A stretch of DNA of 35,578 bases from Verrucomicrobiota bacterium (GCA_016288465.1 JAEEZC010000228.1:1-35578), one strand, 5' to 3'; shown: positions 1 to 8,440, counted from the first letter of the stretch. Notes: generated from the sequence alone by a model not told the origin. Made by a program: numbers and translations.

Positions 1-2
1 CG

Positions 3-242
3 TTCCCGGTCTGCTACCGCCAGATTCTGCCCAAGAAGATCGAAAACCTGCTTTGCGCAGGCCGCTGCCTCGGCAAGGGCGACACCATAGACACGTTCAG
101 GCTCATCTGCCCCTGCTTCGTGACCGGCCAGGCGGCTGGCGTCGCCGCTGCCCTTGCCGCGCAAAAGGGCGTTTCGCCTCGCGGGCTCGCGTATTCCGAC
201 CTCCGGCGCGAACTGAATCGCCAGAACGTGTTCCTGGGCTGA
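3..242 (+). CDS. FAD-dependent oxidoreductase, C-terminal fragment (cut by window edge)
   Basis: Seventy-nine codons of the end of a gene that begins upstream of the window, closed by TGA at 240-242. The frame reads YRQILPKKIENLLCAGRC, then GDTIDTFRLICPC and VTGQAAGVAAALA. This is the usual C-terminal signature of the FAD_oxidored family (PF12831-like): a 'P..IENLLVAGRC' strand followed by a small-residue helix 'TGQAAGVAA' that closes the FAD site. Members in this kind of bacterium are often secreted or linked to carbohydrate use, but the substrate cannot be told from the tail. A strong hairpin follows within 7 nt, so transcription probably ends here and the TonB receptor gene is a separate unit. 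The family call is good; the function is unknown. Confidence 0.8.
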   Translation, partial: FPVCYRQILPKKIENLLCAGRCLGKGDTIDTFRLICPCFVTGQAAGVAAALAAQKGVSPRGLAYSDLRRELNRQNVFLG

Positions 243-248
243 AGCCCT

Positions 249-282
249 GCACGGCGGGAGTGAACCTTTTCTCCCGCCGTGC
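249..282 (+). terminator. Perfect 12-bp hairpin after the oxidoreductase gene
   Basis: GCACGGCGGGAG is followed by a 10-nt loop (TGAACCTTTT) and its exact complement CTCCCGCCGTGC. It lies between the oxidoreductase stop and the TonB receptor start. There is no T-run after the 3' arm; the only T-run is in the loop. It may be a rho-independent-like terminator of the upstream gene or an mRNA-end stabiliser. It ends 13 nt before the next ATG, so it could also affect translation of the receptor. Confidence 0.65.
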
Positions 283-295
283 CGTTGAACAGGGC

Positions 296-2488
296 ATGAA
301 TGCGAAATGCTTTGTTGTTGCAGGCGCGGCAGTCTCCTTGTCCGCGCTCCATGCCGTTGCCTCCCCGACCAACGACACCGAGATAGCCGACATAGGCACC
401 GTCACCGTCGAGGCGAGCGCCCTCTCGAAATACCGGCCCGAGACGGTCCAGGGCGCGACATTCACCGACCTTCCGCCCGAGAAGTCGCCTACGACGGTCG
501 ACACTCTCACCGAAGACTTCATCCGCGAGCACAATCCGACCGACCTCCACGACCTTCTCAGGTACGTGCCTGGCGTGGAGACCGGCGGCAAGTCGCTTCT
601 CGTCCGTCAGCCCGGCACGTTCCAGCTGCGCGGCATGGGCGGCTCGGAGCCCGCCTTTGACGGAATAGTTCCGATAGGCCTCGGAGCCGGGCTCTTCATG
701 GACCCGTTTCTCATGGAGCGCGTCGAGATCGTCAAGGGCCCGATCGCGTCGCTTTCGGGCGGCGCCGGCGCTCAGCAGAACAACAACGGCGCCGGCGGGT
801 CCGTCAACATGTACCTCAAGGGCGCTCACTTCCGCGGCGACGAGGTCTCGTTCCAGGAGAACACTTCCGTCGGTCGTCGCACCTGGCGCCAGCGCGGCAT
901 GGTGGACGCGAACGAAGTCTACGGCGACGACAGCTTCGCGCTGCGGCTCATAGGCGCGTTCGACGTCTACTCGCCGACGTACTGCAGCGAGGGCGCGCAG
1001 AAGGGCGCCGACCCGAGGCTCTCCTTCTCGTTCGCCCCGTCCTTCGCATGGCGTCCGGCCGAGAACGTGACCGTCGGCATGAAGACGATGTTCCAGAAGA
1101 CCGACCAGCCGAGCTACATAGGCGTGCCGGTCTGGAGAGGGCGTCCCGGCGGCGGATACGGGTGGTATGAGTCTTCGTGCCGCGAGGGCGACCGCTCGAA
1201 GTACGAGTCGATGATGTTCAACCCCTACGTCGACTGGCAGGTGACGGACGACTGGCTCCTGAAGTTCGGCGGCGCGTTCATGTTCTCCGAATGGGAGCAG
1301 ACGACGCGCGAACCCTACATGAGCAATCAGGAGCTCGACATCTACTATCTCACCGGCCAGTGGCTGTCGGACCAGAAGTACATGACCTCCGGCTTCTCCA
1401 GTTCCGAGCGCATAAGCCGCAACTACAACCTTTACGCCCGTTCCGTCTGGACGAAGGATGAGCTGCCTGGTGGCTTCAGGAACTGCCTCGTCTTCCAGCC
1501 CGACTTCTACTACCGCGAGTCCACGACCGGGTTCGGCGCTCCGGTGTCGCGCTATGGCGCGACCATCCAGGACACGGTCGGATGGGGCTGGGTGTCGCTT
1601 GTCGGCGGCCTGCGCTTCGACTACTTCCGCGAGAACGAGCAGACGACGAAGTCGACCGTGACCAAGACCGTCGGCAGGGGGCGCGACGCGGCCAGATACA
1701 CCACTACCGTCTACAGCCACTTCAGCCACTGCGACGAGACCGCCTTCTCGCCGCGCGCAGGAATCACCGTCCAGCCGCTCGACTGGCTCGTCCTTTTCGG
1801 CAACCTTTCGCAGACGCGCACCCCGACGCTCGGCTATCGCGACGCGGACGGAAGCCGCCCGACCGATCCGTGGACTGCGACTCAGTGGGAGGGCGGCGTA
1901 AGGGTGCGGCCAGTGGACAGGCTCTGGCTTTCGGCATCCTACTACCGCATCGACCAGGAGAACACGCCCGTAGCGGAGACGAGGGACGGCGACACATACT
2001 ACTATTTCGAGGGCGAGAGCAAGTCGCAGGGAGCGGAGCTGTCCCTCACAGGCGACCTGACCGAGAACTGGACCGTCATGGCGATGTACGCCTACAACCG
2101 CTACGAGAACTGCACGCCCGGCGCTTCGGCCCGCGTCTTCCGCCGCAACCCAAACCACACGTTTTCGCTGTCCACGTCGTACCGCTTCGACTGCTGCGAC
2201 GCCTTGCGCGACATTGTCGTCGGCGGCGGCTACCGCTTCCGCTCCAAGAGCTTCGCGACGTGGCGCGGCGCGTACGTGGACGACAGCCTCTACTTCGACC
2301 ACAGCCACGTGTTCGACGTGAACGTGGCTATGCCGCTTTCCAAGTTCGGCGGTCCTGAGAGCTGGACGCTCACGCTCGGCGTGAGGAACCTCTTCGGAGA
2401 GAAGTACTTCGAGTCGGCGCGCCATTTCCACGAGTGTCTCGTAGGAGAGCCGCGCACGTTCGAGATCGGCGTGAGGGCGAGATTCTGA
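296..2488 (+). CDS. TonB-dependent outer-membrane receptor, siderophore type
   Basis: A 730-aa outer-membrane receptor. The ATG at 296 is chosen because it begins a signal peptide (MNAKCFVVAGAAVSLSALHAVAS); the frame stays open upstream to 53, but that part overlaps the previous gene. Residues about 30-200 form the plug: a TonB-box-like start near DIGTVTVEAS, 'DLLRYVPGVETGG', 'FQLRGMGG' and 'MERVEIVKGPIASLSGG', which are classic plug-domain motifs. The rest is rich in alternating aromatic strands, with the TonB_dep_Rec end 'LTLGVRNLFGEKYFES' and a terminal Phe (RARF), as expected for BAM-recognised barrels. Length and motifs match ferric-siderophore receptors (FhuE/FcuA-like); the real ligand could be another metal chelate. 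It is followed after 21 nt by an ABC ATPase, so it probably heads a three-gene operon. No Fur box was identified by eye. Confidence 0.9.
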   Translation: MNAKCFVVAGAAVSLSALHAVASPTNDTEIADIGTVTVEASALSKYRPETVQGATFTDLPPEKSPTTVDTLTEDFIREHNPTDLHDLLRYVPGVETGGKSLLVRQPGTFQLRGMGGSEPAFDGIVPIGLGAGLFMDPFLMERVEIVKGPIASLSGGAGAQQNNNGAGGSVNMYLKGAHFRGDEVSFQENTSVGRRTWRQRGMVDANEVYGDDSFALRLIGAFDVYSPTYCSEGAQKGADPRLSFSFAPSFAWRPAENVTVGMKTMFQKTDQPSYIGVPVWRGRPGGGYGWYESSCREGDRSKYESMMFNPYVDWQVTDDWLLKFGGAFMFSEWEQTTREPYMSNQELDIYYLTGQWLSDQKYMTSGFSSSERISRNYNLYARSVWTKDELPGGFRNCLVFQPDFYYRESTTGFGAPVSRYGATIQDTVGWGWVSLVGGLRFDYFRENEQTTKSTVTKTVGRGRDAARYTTTVYSHFSHCDETAFSPRAGITVQPLDWLVLFGNLSQTRTPTLGYRDADGSRPTDPWTATQWEGGVRVRPVDRLWLSASYYRIDQENTPVAETRDGDTYYYFEGESKSQGAELSLTGDLTENWTVMAMYAYNRYENCTPGASARVFRRNPNHTFSLSTSYRFDCCDALRDIVVGGGYRFRSKSFATWRGAYVDDSLYFDHSHVFDVNVAMPLSKFGGPESWTLTLGVRNLFGEKYFESARHFHECLVGEPRTFEIGVRARF

Positions 2489-2509
2489 GGAAGGGAGAAG
2501 AAGGACTGC

Positions 2510-3247
2510 ATGGGAGAGAACGTCAAGGCGCTTGCGGCGGAAGGTGTCTGCCGCGGCTATGGCAAGGGCGGGACGAGGCGCGAGGTTCTGCGCGACTTCG
2601 GGCTGACGATGGAGCGCGGCGAGTTTGTCGCGCTGATGGGGCCGAGCGGCAGCGGCAAGTCCACTTTCCTGCATCTTGCCGCCGGACTCATAGCGTCGGA
2701 GGCAGGCCGGATATCGGTTGGAGGAGTGGATGTCACGGCGATGGGCGACTCGGCCGCCGCAAAGTTCCGCCGCCGTCACGTAGGCGTCGTCTTCCAGTCC
2801 TTCAACCTGCTCGAAACCGCCACAGTCGCCGAGAACATAGTCTTGCCGTCAAGGCTCGACCACGTTCGTCCCGACGAAGCGCGCCTCGCGGAGCTGGTCG
2901 GGAAGCTCGGCCTTGCCGGAATGGAGCGTCGTCTGCCTGCGGAGCTTTCGGGCGGCGAACGCCAGCGAGTCGCGATCGCACGGGCCCTCTTCGCAAGGCC
3001 CGACGTCATTCTTGCTGACGAGCCGACCGGCAACCTCGACGCCAGGTCGTCGCACTTGATATGCGAACTGCTGTCCGGGCTGAACGGTTCCGAGACGAGC
3101 GCCATCCTTCTCGTCACCCACGACCCTGTCGTCGCCGCGTCGGCTTCGCGCGTCTGCTTTCTCAATGAAGGGCGGATAGCGGAGTCGTTCCCGTCCGACC
3201 ACGACCCGGCCGAGATATCGCGGCGCTATCTGGAGACCTACAAGTGA
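2510..3247 (+). CDS. ABC transporter ATP-binding protein, MacB/LolD type
   Basis: A 245-aa ATPase of the MacB/LolD/FtsE group. Visible motifs: Walker A GPSGSGKST at residues 44-52, Q-loop in 'VVFQSFNLL', signature LSGGERQRVA from residue 146, Walker B VILADEP with D170/E171, a D-loop 'GNLDARSS' and switch His204 in VTHD. 'ADEPTGNLD' is typical of the MacB/LolD subfamily, whose members power mechanical, non-canonical transport (lipoprotein release, peptide or antibiotic efflux, cell-wall signalling). An AGAAGGA ribosome site precedes the ATG. Its stop codon overlaps the GTG start of the permease (GTGA), so the two products are very likely coupled partners. Substrate unknown. Confidence 0.93.
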   Translation: MGENVKALAAEGVCRGYGKGGTRREVLRDFGLTMERGEFVALMGPSGSGKSTFLHLAAGLIASEAGRISVGGVDVTAMGDSAAAKFRRRHVGVVFQSFNLLETATVAENIVLPSRLDHVRPDEARLAELVGKLGLAGMERRLPAELSGGERQRVAIARALFARPDVILADEPTGNLDARSSHLICELLSGLNGSETSAILLVTHDPVVAASASRVCFLNEGRIAESFPSDHDPAEISRRYLETYK

Positions 3248-5577
3248 TCGTCGGTCTGGTTCTGAAAGGCCTCAGGCGCGGCAAGGCCCGTTTCGCCTGC
3301 GCTGCGTCCGGTGTGGCCGCGGCGTCCGGCGCCGTGGTGTTCATGTTCTCGCTTGCCGCGACCAACGCGGCGCAGGCTCCCGCCCTTGCCGCTCGCGCCT
3401 CCGCGCCATGGGCAATGTGGAAGGTCGACGGGAAGTTCGGACGCGGCAGGGGCGCGCCTCTGCAGTCTGCGCCGTCCGAGTCGAAGGACGAGCGCGGCGG
3501 ATTGCGCGGCGAACGTCCGCGCGGGCCGCGCCCAGACCTGAAGATGCCTCTTGTCGGCATGACGATAGACTACCGTCCGGGCGGCCGCGTGCTGCAGGGT
3601 CCGCCGATGATGGCCGTCATCGCCGAGGCGCCGGGCGAGAATCCGTACGGCTCCACGAAGCTCTCGGAAGGCCGATGGGTGGACTCTGCGTCATCCGAGC
3701 CGGAGGTCGTCTGCACCCGCAACACCCTGCGCCGCTTCGGGCGCGGCGAATGCACCCCGCTTGGCTCCACCGTCAAGTTCGTCGGACGCAAGGGCACCAT
3801 GTCTGCGAAGCTCGTCGGCTACCTGGACGAAGTGAAGCTGCCGCGAGGCTTCCCGGACACGTTTGCCAACGGAGCGGCGTTCGGACGCCTTTCGGACGAG
3901 ACCCACGGCTCCATATCTCTCTGGAAGTCGCCTGCGGACGTTCCGGATGCGCGCACTCCGCAGTCCGAGAGCGTAGTCGCGACGTTCAAGGGCGACGACC
4001 AGCGGAAGATGGACTACGCGCGGCCCCTCATGCTTGTGGCGTCGGTCCTCACCGCTCTTGCGCTTCTCGTCAACTCGCTTCTTCTATCGGTGGAGGCCAA
4101 CAGACCGACTCTTGCGGTCCTGCGCACCGTCGGCATGACGCGTCTCGGCGTCGTTGGCTTTGTGGCCGTCGAGTCGCTGCTCTCGGCGCTTGCGGGGCTT
4201 GCCGCCGGCGTGGCCGGGTCGGCGTTCGCGCTTAAGGCATACGTGGCCGCAGATGCCGCCGCCTTCCCGACTGGCGCGGCGTTCGATGCGCGGATGGCCG
4301 CGACGGCCAGCGCCGTCGCGCTCGCAGTCGCCTTCGCGGCGGTTCTCTTCGCCCTGAGAAGCGCACTCTCGGTAAGGCCCATGGACTCTGCGGCGACGAC
4401 TCCGCGTCCGCGTCGCCGCGGCATGGCCGTCGCGTTCGCCTTCGGGTTCGGGTCGTTTGTCGCGGTCGAGGTGTGGGGCGCGAGCCTGATGCGCGGCTTC
4501 GTGCCTTCGCCGGAATGGCCTGACGCGATAGTCTCGCTGCTGCCGTCGGGCGTGAGCTCGTTCGACATCGAGAAGCTTCGCGGACTTAAAGGCGTCCGGA
4601 GGATAAGCGAGCTTTATCCGCTGCAGCTGGGCTTCCCGGGCGAGGAGCGCGGCAATGCGCTGTTCCTTGCGGCGGAATGGATGCCCGACTTCAAGTTCGT
4701 CGAAGGCGGCCACGACGAGTGCGAGAAGGCGGTGCTGGGCGGCGACTCGTGCGTCATCTCGCTCATGATGTCAAACGCACGCAACCTTCATGTCGGCGAC
4801 AGCCTGTCCGTCATGGTCGGCGGCGGCAGAGGCGGCAATGGGACCGAGACCAGCATTCCGATTGCCGGCGTAGTGGACGTCAACTGGCACATGGTGACGA
4901 GCAGAGGGCTTGTGCGCGGGCTGAACGGCGCGCCGCCGATGACGGATGGACCGGTGTTCGTTTCGTTCGACACGATCGAATCGCTCGATGCAAGGCCCGC
5001 TCCGATGGTTCGCATGACACATCTCTGGGTCGAGTACGATCCGGCGTTCCTTGCCGAGCACGGCGTGTTCAAGTCGGGGCGCATTGTCGAGAGCGAGATC
5101 GCGGAGGCGCTCGGGAATCCCGTCGGATTCACCGCGAGGCTCCATGCGCGCGACGAGATAGCGGACGGAACGCTTGCGCACGGCTCGGACGTGATTGGAC
5201 AGGCGGCGCGCGTGCCTTTTGTGTTCCTTGCGATACTTGCAATAGGATTCGTCGCAATGCTTGTCGCCGAGGCGGACGCAAGGCGGCGGGAGTTTGCGGT
5301 GTTGCGCGCAGTCGGCGCGACGCGGGCCCAGCTTGCCGGAAGGCTAGCCGCAAGCGCGCTGAAGACGGCGCTTGCCGGCATCGTCGTCGGCCTGCCTGTC
5401 GGCGCGGTCGTCGGCTGGCGCTTCGCCATCGGCACGGCGTCGTTCTGGAGGGGCATGCCGCACTACTTTGTGGTGCCGTGGACGCTGGTAGCCGAAGGAG
5501 CGTGCTTTGCCGTCGTCTTTGCCCTTGCCTTTGCGGTCCCGACGGCGCTCTCGCTGGTTCGCCGCCCCAGATGGTAG
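3244..5577 (+). CDS. ABC transporter permease with two FtsX domains
   Basis: A 777-aa inner-membrane protein that starts at GTG 3244, overlapping the ATPase stop by 4 nt. Layout by eye: one N-terminal membrane segment (about residues 15-40), a large extracytoplasmic domain to about 255, a first FtsX block from about 262 ('LMLVASVLTALALLVNSLLL', then 'LAVLRTVGMTR'), further hydrophobic helices to about 420, a second extracytoplasmic domain, and a second FtsX block from about 655 ('FAVLRAVGATRAQLAGR'). The two 'VLR.VG.TR' coupling motifs are the cytoplasmic signature of FtsX/MacB/LolE permeases. The duplicated arrangement matches large 'putative ABC transport system permease' proteins rather than 4-TM MacB. 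A low-complexity Arg/Gly/Pro stretch (about residues 58-100) sits in the first periplasmic domain. Its role next to a TonB receptor is unproven. Confidence 0.88.
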   Translation: MIVGLVLKGLRRGKARFACAASGVAAASGAVVFMFSLAATNAAQAPALAARASAPWAMWKVDGKFGRGRGAPLQSAPSESKDERGGLRGERPRGPRPDLKMPLVGMTIDYRPGGRVLQGPPMMAVIAEAPGENPYGSTKLSEGRWVDSASSEPEVVCTRNTLRRFGRGECTPLGSTVKFVGRKGTMSAKLVGYLDEVKLPRGFPDTFANGAAFGRLSDETHGSISLWKSPADVPDARTPQSESVVATFKGDDQRKMDYARPLMLVASVLTALALLVNSLLLSVEANRPTLAVLRTVGMTRLGVVGFVAVESLLSALAGLAAGVAGSAFALKAYVAADAAAFPTGAAFDARMAATASAVALAVAFAAVLFALRSALSVRPMDSAATTPRPRRRGMAVAFAFGFGSFVAVEVWGASLMRGFVPSPEWPDAIVSLLPSGVSSFDIEKLRGLKGVRRISELYPLQLGFPGEERGNALFLAAEWMPDFKFVEGGHDECEKAVLGGDSCVISLMMSNARNLHVGDSLSVMVGGGRGGNGTETSIPIAGVVDVNWHMVTSRGLVRGLNGAPPMTDGPVFVSFDTIESLDARPAPMVRMTHLWVEYDPAFLAEHGVFKSGRIVESEIAEALGNPVGFTARLHARDEIADGTLAHGSDVIGQAARVPFVFLAILAIGFVAMLVAEADARRREFAVLRAVGATRAQLAGRLAASALKTALAGIVVGLPVGAVVGWRFAIGTASFWRGMPHYFVVPWTLVAEGACFAVVFALAFAVPTALSLVRRPRW

Positions 5578-5909
5578 ACACGGGTCACGCATGACCGCCG
5601 CGCTTGCGCGCGACCACGAACCGTTCCAGCCGGCTGTCAGAGGTAATCCGCAACAAGCCGCGTTCGCGTTGTGCCGTGGCTGCGCGGGAGCGTAGGCCTC
5701 TTTGCCTTTGTGTGCCCCGCCCATCCCGTCCCCGAAGTCCCCAAGGTCCCCAACGGCCCATAAACTGGCTGGCGCAAAGGCAAAGCCGCAGAGTTTTCCG
5801 ACAGAAATTAAGGGATTTAAGGGGTTTTGAGGGGTTTTAGGGATGAACATAAGAGACTTGTCCCCATCGGCTTACTTGTTCTTTCCTTCCCTGTTTTGCT
5901 CCGGTTGAA
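5578..5909 (+). other. Intergenic, no gene seen; short C-run and G-run repeats
   Basis: No convincing coding frame. The stretch holds short imperfect direct repeats: CCCCGAAGT/CCCCAAGGT/CCCCAACGG around 5731-5757, and a run of TTAAGGGA/TTTAAGGGG/TTTTGAGGGG/TTTTAGGGA around 5808-5842. ACTTGTCCCCAT near 5848 resembles the GTCCCC motifs of the other two repeat-rich intergenic regions. It leads directly into the 22-bp array. Confidence 0.5.
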
Positions 5910-6019
5910 TTTCCAACGTTGGAAACGGAAATTTCCAACGTTGGAAACGGAAATTTCCAACGTTGGAAACGGAAATTTCATACGTAGGTTTTCGATTTTC
6001 CCTACCTAGGTTTTCGCTC
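5910..6019 (+). repeat. 22-bp tandem array: three identical palindromic units plus two diverged units
   Basis: Units begin at 5910, 5932, 5954, 5976 and 5998, each exactly 22 bp. The first three are identical; each contains the 16-bp perfect palindrome TTTCCAACGTTGGAAA followed by CGGAAA. Units four and five are related to each other (TACGTAGGTTTTCG versus TACCTAGGTTTTCG) and keep phase with the first three. A single related copy (CCAACGTTGGTTTTCGCC) occurs near 35163 in another intergenic region, so the family is dispersed. No known element name is assigned. Confidence 0.9.
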
Positions 6020-6076
6020 CATGAGCGCGAGCGCGAGTGAAACGGGGAAGACCGCCACGAAAAGTGCTGGAAATGG

Positions 6077-6082
6077 TATGAT
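6077..6082 (+). promoter_or_regulatory. Candidate -10 box of a leaderless promoter
   Basis: TATGAT followed by 7 nt and then ATG at 6090. This is the same spacing as at 17509-17522, so the transcript would begin at or next to the start codon. No good -35 is visible. Confidence 0.4.
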
Positions 6083-6089
6083 ACATGGC

Positions 6090-6408
6090 ATGAAACAGGG
6101 CCTCAAGACCGCTGCGTCGATCGCGCTCGCCACAACGTGCGCCGCCGCGCCATTGCATTCTGAGGCCGGGGAGCGCCCGAACGATGTCCCCGCCATCGTT
6201 CAGCCAACCCAACCGTCATTCGACGTCAAAGCGCCGCGAATTGGGGATGTATATGAAGTCGAGGGAAGGGATCGTGGAGGAGGAATGGGATAGCTTGCAT
6301 ATCAAGATTGGCGGCGAGATCATCCCCGGACTTCTCGACTCAATCCGCAAGGCGACATCGGAACGCCGCGAATACGACAAAGGCAAGCCGCAGAAATCGC
6401 GGGGATGA
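6090..6408 (+). pseudogene. Small secreted-protein gene broken by a one-base frameshift
   Basis: From ATG 6090 the frame gives a signal-peptide-like start (MKQGLKTAASIALATTCAAA) and continues to '...PRIGDVYEVEG', then runs into a short Gly/Arg tail and a stop at 6293. One frame over, the same DNA continues sensibly as 'GIVEEEWDSLHIKIGG', then 'EIIPGLLDSIRKATS' and on to a stop at 6408. Dropping one base in the GGGAAGGG stretch at about 6262-6270 would join the halves into one protein of about 105 aa. This suggests a frameshifted gene, a sequencing error, or less likely recoding. I do not recognise the family. It lies between a repeat array and a degraded RM locus, which fits an accessory region in decay. 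Confidence 0.45.
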
Positions 6409-6490
6409 TAGTCTGAAAGAAACGAAAGAAGCAAGGAACAGACGGGGGCTGGACCCGCATGTTTAACTGAAGAAAGACGAAGGTGCATTG

Positions 6491-7984
6491 ATGTTGTCAG
6501 CAGAGGCAAAGAGTTCAGTCGACAGAATCTGGAACACGTTCTGGGCGAACGGTATGACGAATCCGCTCACGGTCGTGGAGCAGATCACGTTCCTCATTTT
6601 CATGAAGCTCCTCGACGACAACCAGATCATGCAGGAGCGCAACGCCAATCTTCTCGGCACGACGCTGAAGGACCCCGTCTTCAAGAAGGGCGTCTGCGTC
6701 GTCCAGGAGGACCCGCGCATCGAAGCGCCGTATGCCGATCTCAGGTGGCAGAACTTCCGCCACAAGGAACCCGAGGAGATGTTCCGCACCGTGCGCGACC
6801 TCGTCTTCCCGTTCGTGAAATCGCTTGGCTCGGGACGCGATAGCGCGTTCAGCCGCTACATGGCGGATGCGCAGTTTGAGATATCCAAGCCGAAGGTTCT
6901 TGCCGTAGCCGTGGATGAAATCGAGGCGATGGGGCTCAGCGGCAAGGACATGATGGGCGACATCTACGAAGAGCTTCTTGACCGCATCAAGACTTCTGGC
7001 GAGAACGGACAGTTCCGCTCGCCGGGGCACATCATCGCGATGATGGTCGAACTTGTGGAGCCGAATCTCGACGACCGCATCATCGACCCCGCGATGGGAA
7101 CGGCCGGGTTCCTCGCGGCTTCGGCGCGCTATGTCTCAACGCACTATGCGAAGGAGCTCAAGAACGTCAAACGACAGGAACACTACAAGACCGCGATGTT
7201 CACCAGCTTCGACATCGACGTCAAGATGCTGCGCATCGGCGCGATGAACATGATGCTGCACGGAGTCGAAGCGCCTGACATCCGGCTCAACAACTCCATC
7301 GAGCCGGATGCCGTCAAGCGCGCCGACTACACGCTTTGCCTGGCGAATCCGCCGTTTGCCGGGAACATGACGGAAATCGCCATAGCGCCCGACCTGCTTG
7401 CCGTCGCAAACACAAAGAAGACGGAGCTTCTGTTCGTCTCGCTTTTCACTAAGCTTCTGAAGATAGGCGGACGGTGCGCGTCCATCGTTCCGCAGGGCGT
7501 GCTGTTCGGCTCGTCGAAGGCGCATGTCGGCGTGAGGAAGGAGCTTGTCGAAAAGCAGAAGCTCGTCGCCGTCGTCTCGATGCCGTCGGGCGTCTTCAAG
7601 CCGTATTCCGGCGTTGCGACCGCGGTGCTCGTCTTCACGAAGACCGACCACGGCGGAACGGACAATGTCTGGTTCTACAACATGGAGGCGGACGGCTTCT
7701 CGCTCGACGACAAGCGCGAGGTCGTGAAGGAGAACGACATTCCCGATGTCGTGGCACAATTCAAGTCGCGTGATCCCAAGAAACAGAACGACCGCAAGGG
7801 CAAGTGCTTCTTCGTGCCGAAGGACGAAATTGCCGCGAACAACTACGACCTCTCGTTCAACAAGTATCGCGAGGTCGAGTATGTTGCCGAAGAGTTCCCG
7901 CCGACAGAAGAGATTGTTGGCGAAATCGAATCGCTGGCAAAGGACTTTGCTTCTGGTCTCAAGGAGCTGAAAGGAATGCTCTAA
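6491..7984 (+). CDS. hsdM: Type I restriction-modification DNA methyltransferase subunit
   Basis: A 497-aa adenine-N6 methyltransferase of the HsdM family. The N-terminal HsdM_N helices ('VDRIWNTFWANGMTNPLTVVEQITFLIFMK') recognise the S subunit. The catalytic domain has SAM motif I DPAMGTAGF from D199 and the catalytic motif IV NPPF from N286. ATG 6491 is preferred because GAAGG lies about 8 nt upstream; a TTG one codon earlier is possible. It overlaps the hsdS start (TAATG). Type I enzymes methylate a bipartite site only with HsdS, and cut only with HsdR. HsdS here is truncated and no HsdR gene exists in the window, so the protein may be an orphan. Length and motifs appear intact. Confidence 0.93.
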   Translation: MLSAEAKSSVDRIWNTFWANGMTNPLTVVEQITFLIFMKLLDDNQIMQERNANLLGTTLKDPVFKKGVCVVQEDPRIEAPYADLRWQNFRHKEPEEMFRTVRDLVFPFVKSLGSGRDSAFSRYMADAQFEISKPKVLAVAVDEIEAMGLSGKDMMGDIYEELLDRIKTSGENGQFRSPGHIIAMMVELVEPNLDDRIIDPAMGTAGFLAASARYVSTHYAKELKNVKRQEHYKTAMFTSFDIDVKMLRIGAMNMMLHGVEAPDIRLNNSIEPDAVKRADYTLCLANPPFAGNMTEIAIAPDLLAVANTKKTELLFVSLFTKLLKIGGRCASIVPQGVLFGSSKAHVGVRKELVEKQKLVAVVSMPSGVFKPYSGVATAVLVFTKTDHGGTDNVWFYNMEADGFSLDDKREVVKENDIPDVVAQFKSRDPKKQNDRKGKCFFVPKDEIAANNYDLSFNKYREVEYVAEEFPPTEEIVGEIESLAKDFASGLKELKGML

Positions 7985-8361
7985 TGGCCGGTGCTAAACA
8001 AAAGCGGATTGTTCGTTTCGCCGATTTCTTTTTCGACGATACCAAAAGTGGTTTAAAAATCCCCCAGGGTGAGTATGCTTCGGGCGGGAAACATGTAATT
8101 ATTGACCAAGGCGATAATGAGATAGCTGGTTTCTCGGACAGGGATGATGGGTTGTACAAATCTGTTCCTGTGGTCGTGTTTGGCGACCATACACGTATTG
8201 TTAAGTATGTTGACCGTCCATTCTTTGTTGGCGCAGATGGTGTCAAAATTCTAAAACCTAAAGATAGAGTAAATCCGTTGTATGCGTTTTATGCTTTGAA
8301 GGCGGCGCATATTGAATCGCTGGGGTATAGTCGTCATTTCAAATTGATTCAAGTTGTTTGA
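7984..8361 (+). pseudogene. hsdS: Truncated type I specificity subunit (first recognition domain only)
   Basis: The frame of 125 aa starts at the ATG that overlaps the hsdM stop. It reads like the first target-recognition domain of HsdS: 'KIPQGEYASGGKHVIIDQGDNEIAGFSD', 'VVVFGDHTRIVKYVDRPFFVGADGVKIL' and the closing motif 'LGYSRHFK'. It then ends at 'LIQVV', where a complete protein would continue into the first central helix, a second recognition domain and the second helix (about 400 aa in all). The DNA is visibly more AT-rich than its surroundings, as is common for exchanged hsdS domains. Either the gene was cut by deletion, or a half-subunit dimerises to give a symmetric site, but the missing spacer helix argues against function. 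Confidence 0.75.
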
Positions 8362-8422
8362 GCAGTTTCGCCGCGATTGTGGTATCATACATGGTGTTGC
8401 CTCTCCTTGTTCGGGTTTAGCA

Positions 8423-8440
8423 CTTCGCATTATAGCGAAG
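8423..8440 (+). terminator. Weak hairpin downstream of the hsdS remnant
   Basis: CTTCGC, loop ATTATA, GCGAAG: a perfect 6-bp stem about 60 nt after the hsdS stop. There is no T-run after it, so it is at best a weak terminator. Confidence 0.3.

Noticed and set aside
14-2779. Long open frame on the minus strand opposite the TonB receptor and ABC ATPase
   Set aside because: The receptor and ATPase on the plus strand have full domain motifs. The antisense frame is Arg/Ala/Val-rich without motifs and arises from high GC at third codon positions. The same holds for long minus-strand frames at 13782-15437, 18971-21079 and 24016-25848.
5827-6009. Small gene encoded across the 22-bp array
   Set aside because: The frame exists only because the repeat unit lacks stops in one phase; the product would be low-complexity and has no ribosome site.
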